Shown in pieces: positions 63,356 to 64,000 of a stretch of DNA of 64,000 nucleotides. Numbering within the stretch: the stretch's first letter is position 1; each line of letters opens with the position of its first letter. The stretch lies in NCBI GenBank assembly GCA_937886715.1, contig CAKZZD010000009.1:139658-203657 (forward strand), in the 5' to 3' direction. The notes below the pieces were generated by a model. It was given only the letters and a program-made list of their open reading frames with translations, had not been told where the DNA came from and ran no database searches. Origin of the DNA: an uncultured Bacteroidales bacterium (GTDB lineage: Bacteria > Bacteroidota > Bacteroidia > Bacteroidales > P3). The position numbers were made by a program, and so were the translations under genes.

Positions 63356-64000
63356 ATGGAAATCAATAATAGACCCAACCCCAATGAGGCCTTCCCGAAT
63401 CCGAAGATTCCAAGCCTCTGCTTCATCAAGAACGTGGTGAAGAACCCGCGTATCATCATCGGCGACTATACCTACTACGATGATGTGGATGGTGCTGACC
63501 AGTTCGAGAAGCATGTCACTCATTTCTACGATTTCATAGGCGACCGACTGATTATTGGCAAATTCTGCGCTATTGCCAAGGGTGTGGAGTTTGTCATGAA
63601 TGGAGCCAATCATAGGATGGACGGTGTGACAACCTATCCGTTTTATGTCATTGGTGGCGACTGGGGAAGTGCCATTGCTCCAGTGAAAGATGAATTGCCT
63701 CTGAAGGGTGATACCGTTGTGGGCAATGATGTCTGGATTGGCCAGCATGTTACCATCATGCCAGGCGTTCACATAGGTGACGGAGCAATTATCGGAGCCA
63801 ACTCTGTTGTTGCCTCAGACATTCCTCCATACGCTGTTGCCGTGGGAAATCCCTGCCGAGTGGTCAGGATGCGTTTTGACGACGAATTCATCGCCTATCT
63901 GCTGCAACTGAAATGGTGGGATTGGGACATAGAGAAGATAGAACGTAACTTTAAAGCCTTGTCAAGTGGCGATTTGTATTTAATCAAAGAGATTAAAGAT
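63356..64000 (+). CDS. Vat-family acetyltransferase, 3' end outside window
   Basis: The frame is open from ATG 63356 to the window edge (215 codons, no stop). It encodes a left-handed beta-helix acetyltransferase of the Vat/xenobiotic type: a long N-terminal part with GDYTYYDDVDG, then DRLIIGKFCAIAKGVEFVMNGANHRMDG with the catalytic-type His86, GDTVVGNDVWIGQHVTIMPGVHIGDG, and AVGNPCRVVRMRF. By memory it is very close to streptogramin A acetyltransferases (Vat), which inactivate dalfopristin-type drugs, but housekeeping relatives exist. Vat proteins run to about 209-219 residues, so only a few residues may be missing. Confidence 0.85.
   Translation, partial: MEINNRPNPNEAFPNPKIPSLCFIKNVVKNPRIIIGDYTYYDDVDGADQFEKHVTHFYDFIGDRLIIGKFCAIAKGVEFVMNGANHRMDGVTTYPFYVIGGDWGSAIAPVKDELPLKGDTVVGNDVWIGQHVTIMPGVHIGDGAIIGANSVVASDIPPYAVAVGNPCRVVRMRFDDEFIAYLLQLKWWDWDIEKIERNFKALSSGDLYLIKEIKD

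Noticed and set aside
1..64000. CRISPR array, prophage, integrative element or transposase
   Set aside because: No repeat-spacer array, integrase, transposase, or attachment-site duplication next to tRNA-Glu was found.

Overview
The window looks like a chromosomal segment of a Bacteroidales bacterium with moderately high GC. Several signs agree. Promoters fit the Bacteroidetes pattern TTTG-N19/20-TAnnTTTG, with near-perfect examples before a tRNA-Glu, argS, a giant glucan synthase and a secreted-protein/dxs unit. Start codons lack clear Shine-Dalgarno sequences. A type IX secretion (T9SS) sorting domain is encoded, although out of frame. There are also an RprY-like regulator, a Bacteroidetes-type TonB receptor with a carboxypeptidase-like N-domain, and many short lipoproteins. 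I cannot fix the family.

Layout. 1-5454 (+): two lipoprotein genes of the DUF4810/GNA1162 type, comB, a PAP2 phosphatase, a SulP transporter and yebC, closed by a terminator. 5593-6606 (-): a DMT transporter. 6827-13255 (+): cyclophilin, RprY-like regulator, metallo-beta-lactamase-fold hydrolase, glycosyltransferase, lipoprotein, S9 peptidase and a small membrane protein. 13535-22409 (-): a long unit, topA, GT2 fusion, outer-membrane barrel, coaD, recG, GNAT, mltG. 22961-27688 (+): an NAD synthase with a degenerate glutaminase domain, a Pif1-like helicase with an HRDC-like end, and an NdpA-type nucleoid protein. 27830-27903: tRNA-Glu. 28285-34781 (+): a small secreted peptide, two tandem Fn3 proteins, a TonB receptor and an M16-fold protein lacking the zinc motif. 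34842-43910 (-): housekeeping genes pyrI, pyrB, a TPR lipoprotein, dus, cvpA, PAP2, obg, adk, two FKBP lipoproteins and nrnA. 44166-51887 (-): one 2573-residue cyclic beta-1,2-glucan synthase-like protein. 52181-57077: TerC, a split chromate transporter, argS and an acyl-ACP thioesterase. 57239-60134 (-): dxs and a secreted protein. 60794-64000 (+): a tannase-like hydrolase, an esterase-like lipoprotein and a Vat-type acetyltransferase cut by the window edge.

The points most worth a second look are these. The tandem Fn3 paralogs share an identical one-base frameshift that disconnects the T9SS sorting domain in both copies. The NAD synthase has lost the catalytic Glu and Cys of its glutaminase domain but kept the synthetase domain. 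Two long intergenic hairpins have unrelated sequences but the same plan, each arm being a doubled 11-mer, and one of them belongs to a dispersed intergenic repeat containing GTACAACA. The Vat-like gene sits at the right edge. I see no CRISPR array, rRNA, insertion sequence or prophage, and no convincing wholly new multigene system.
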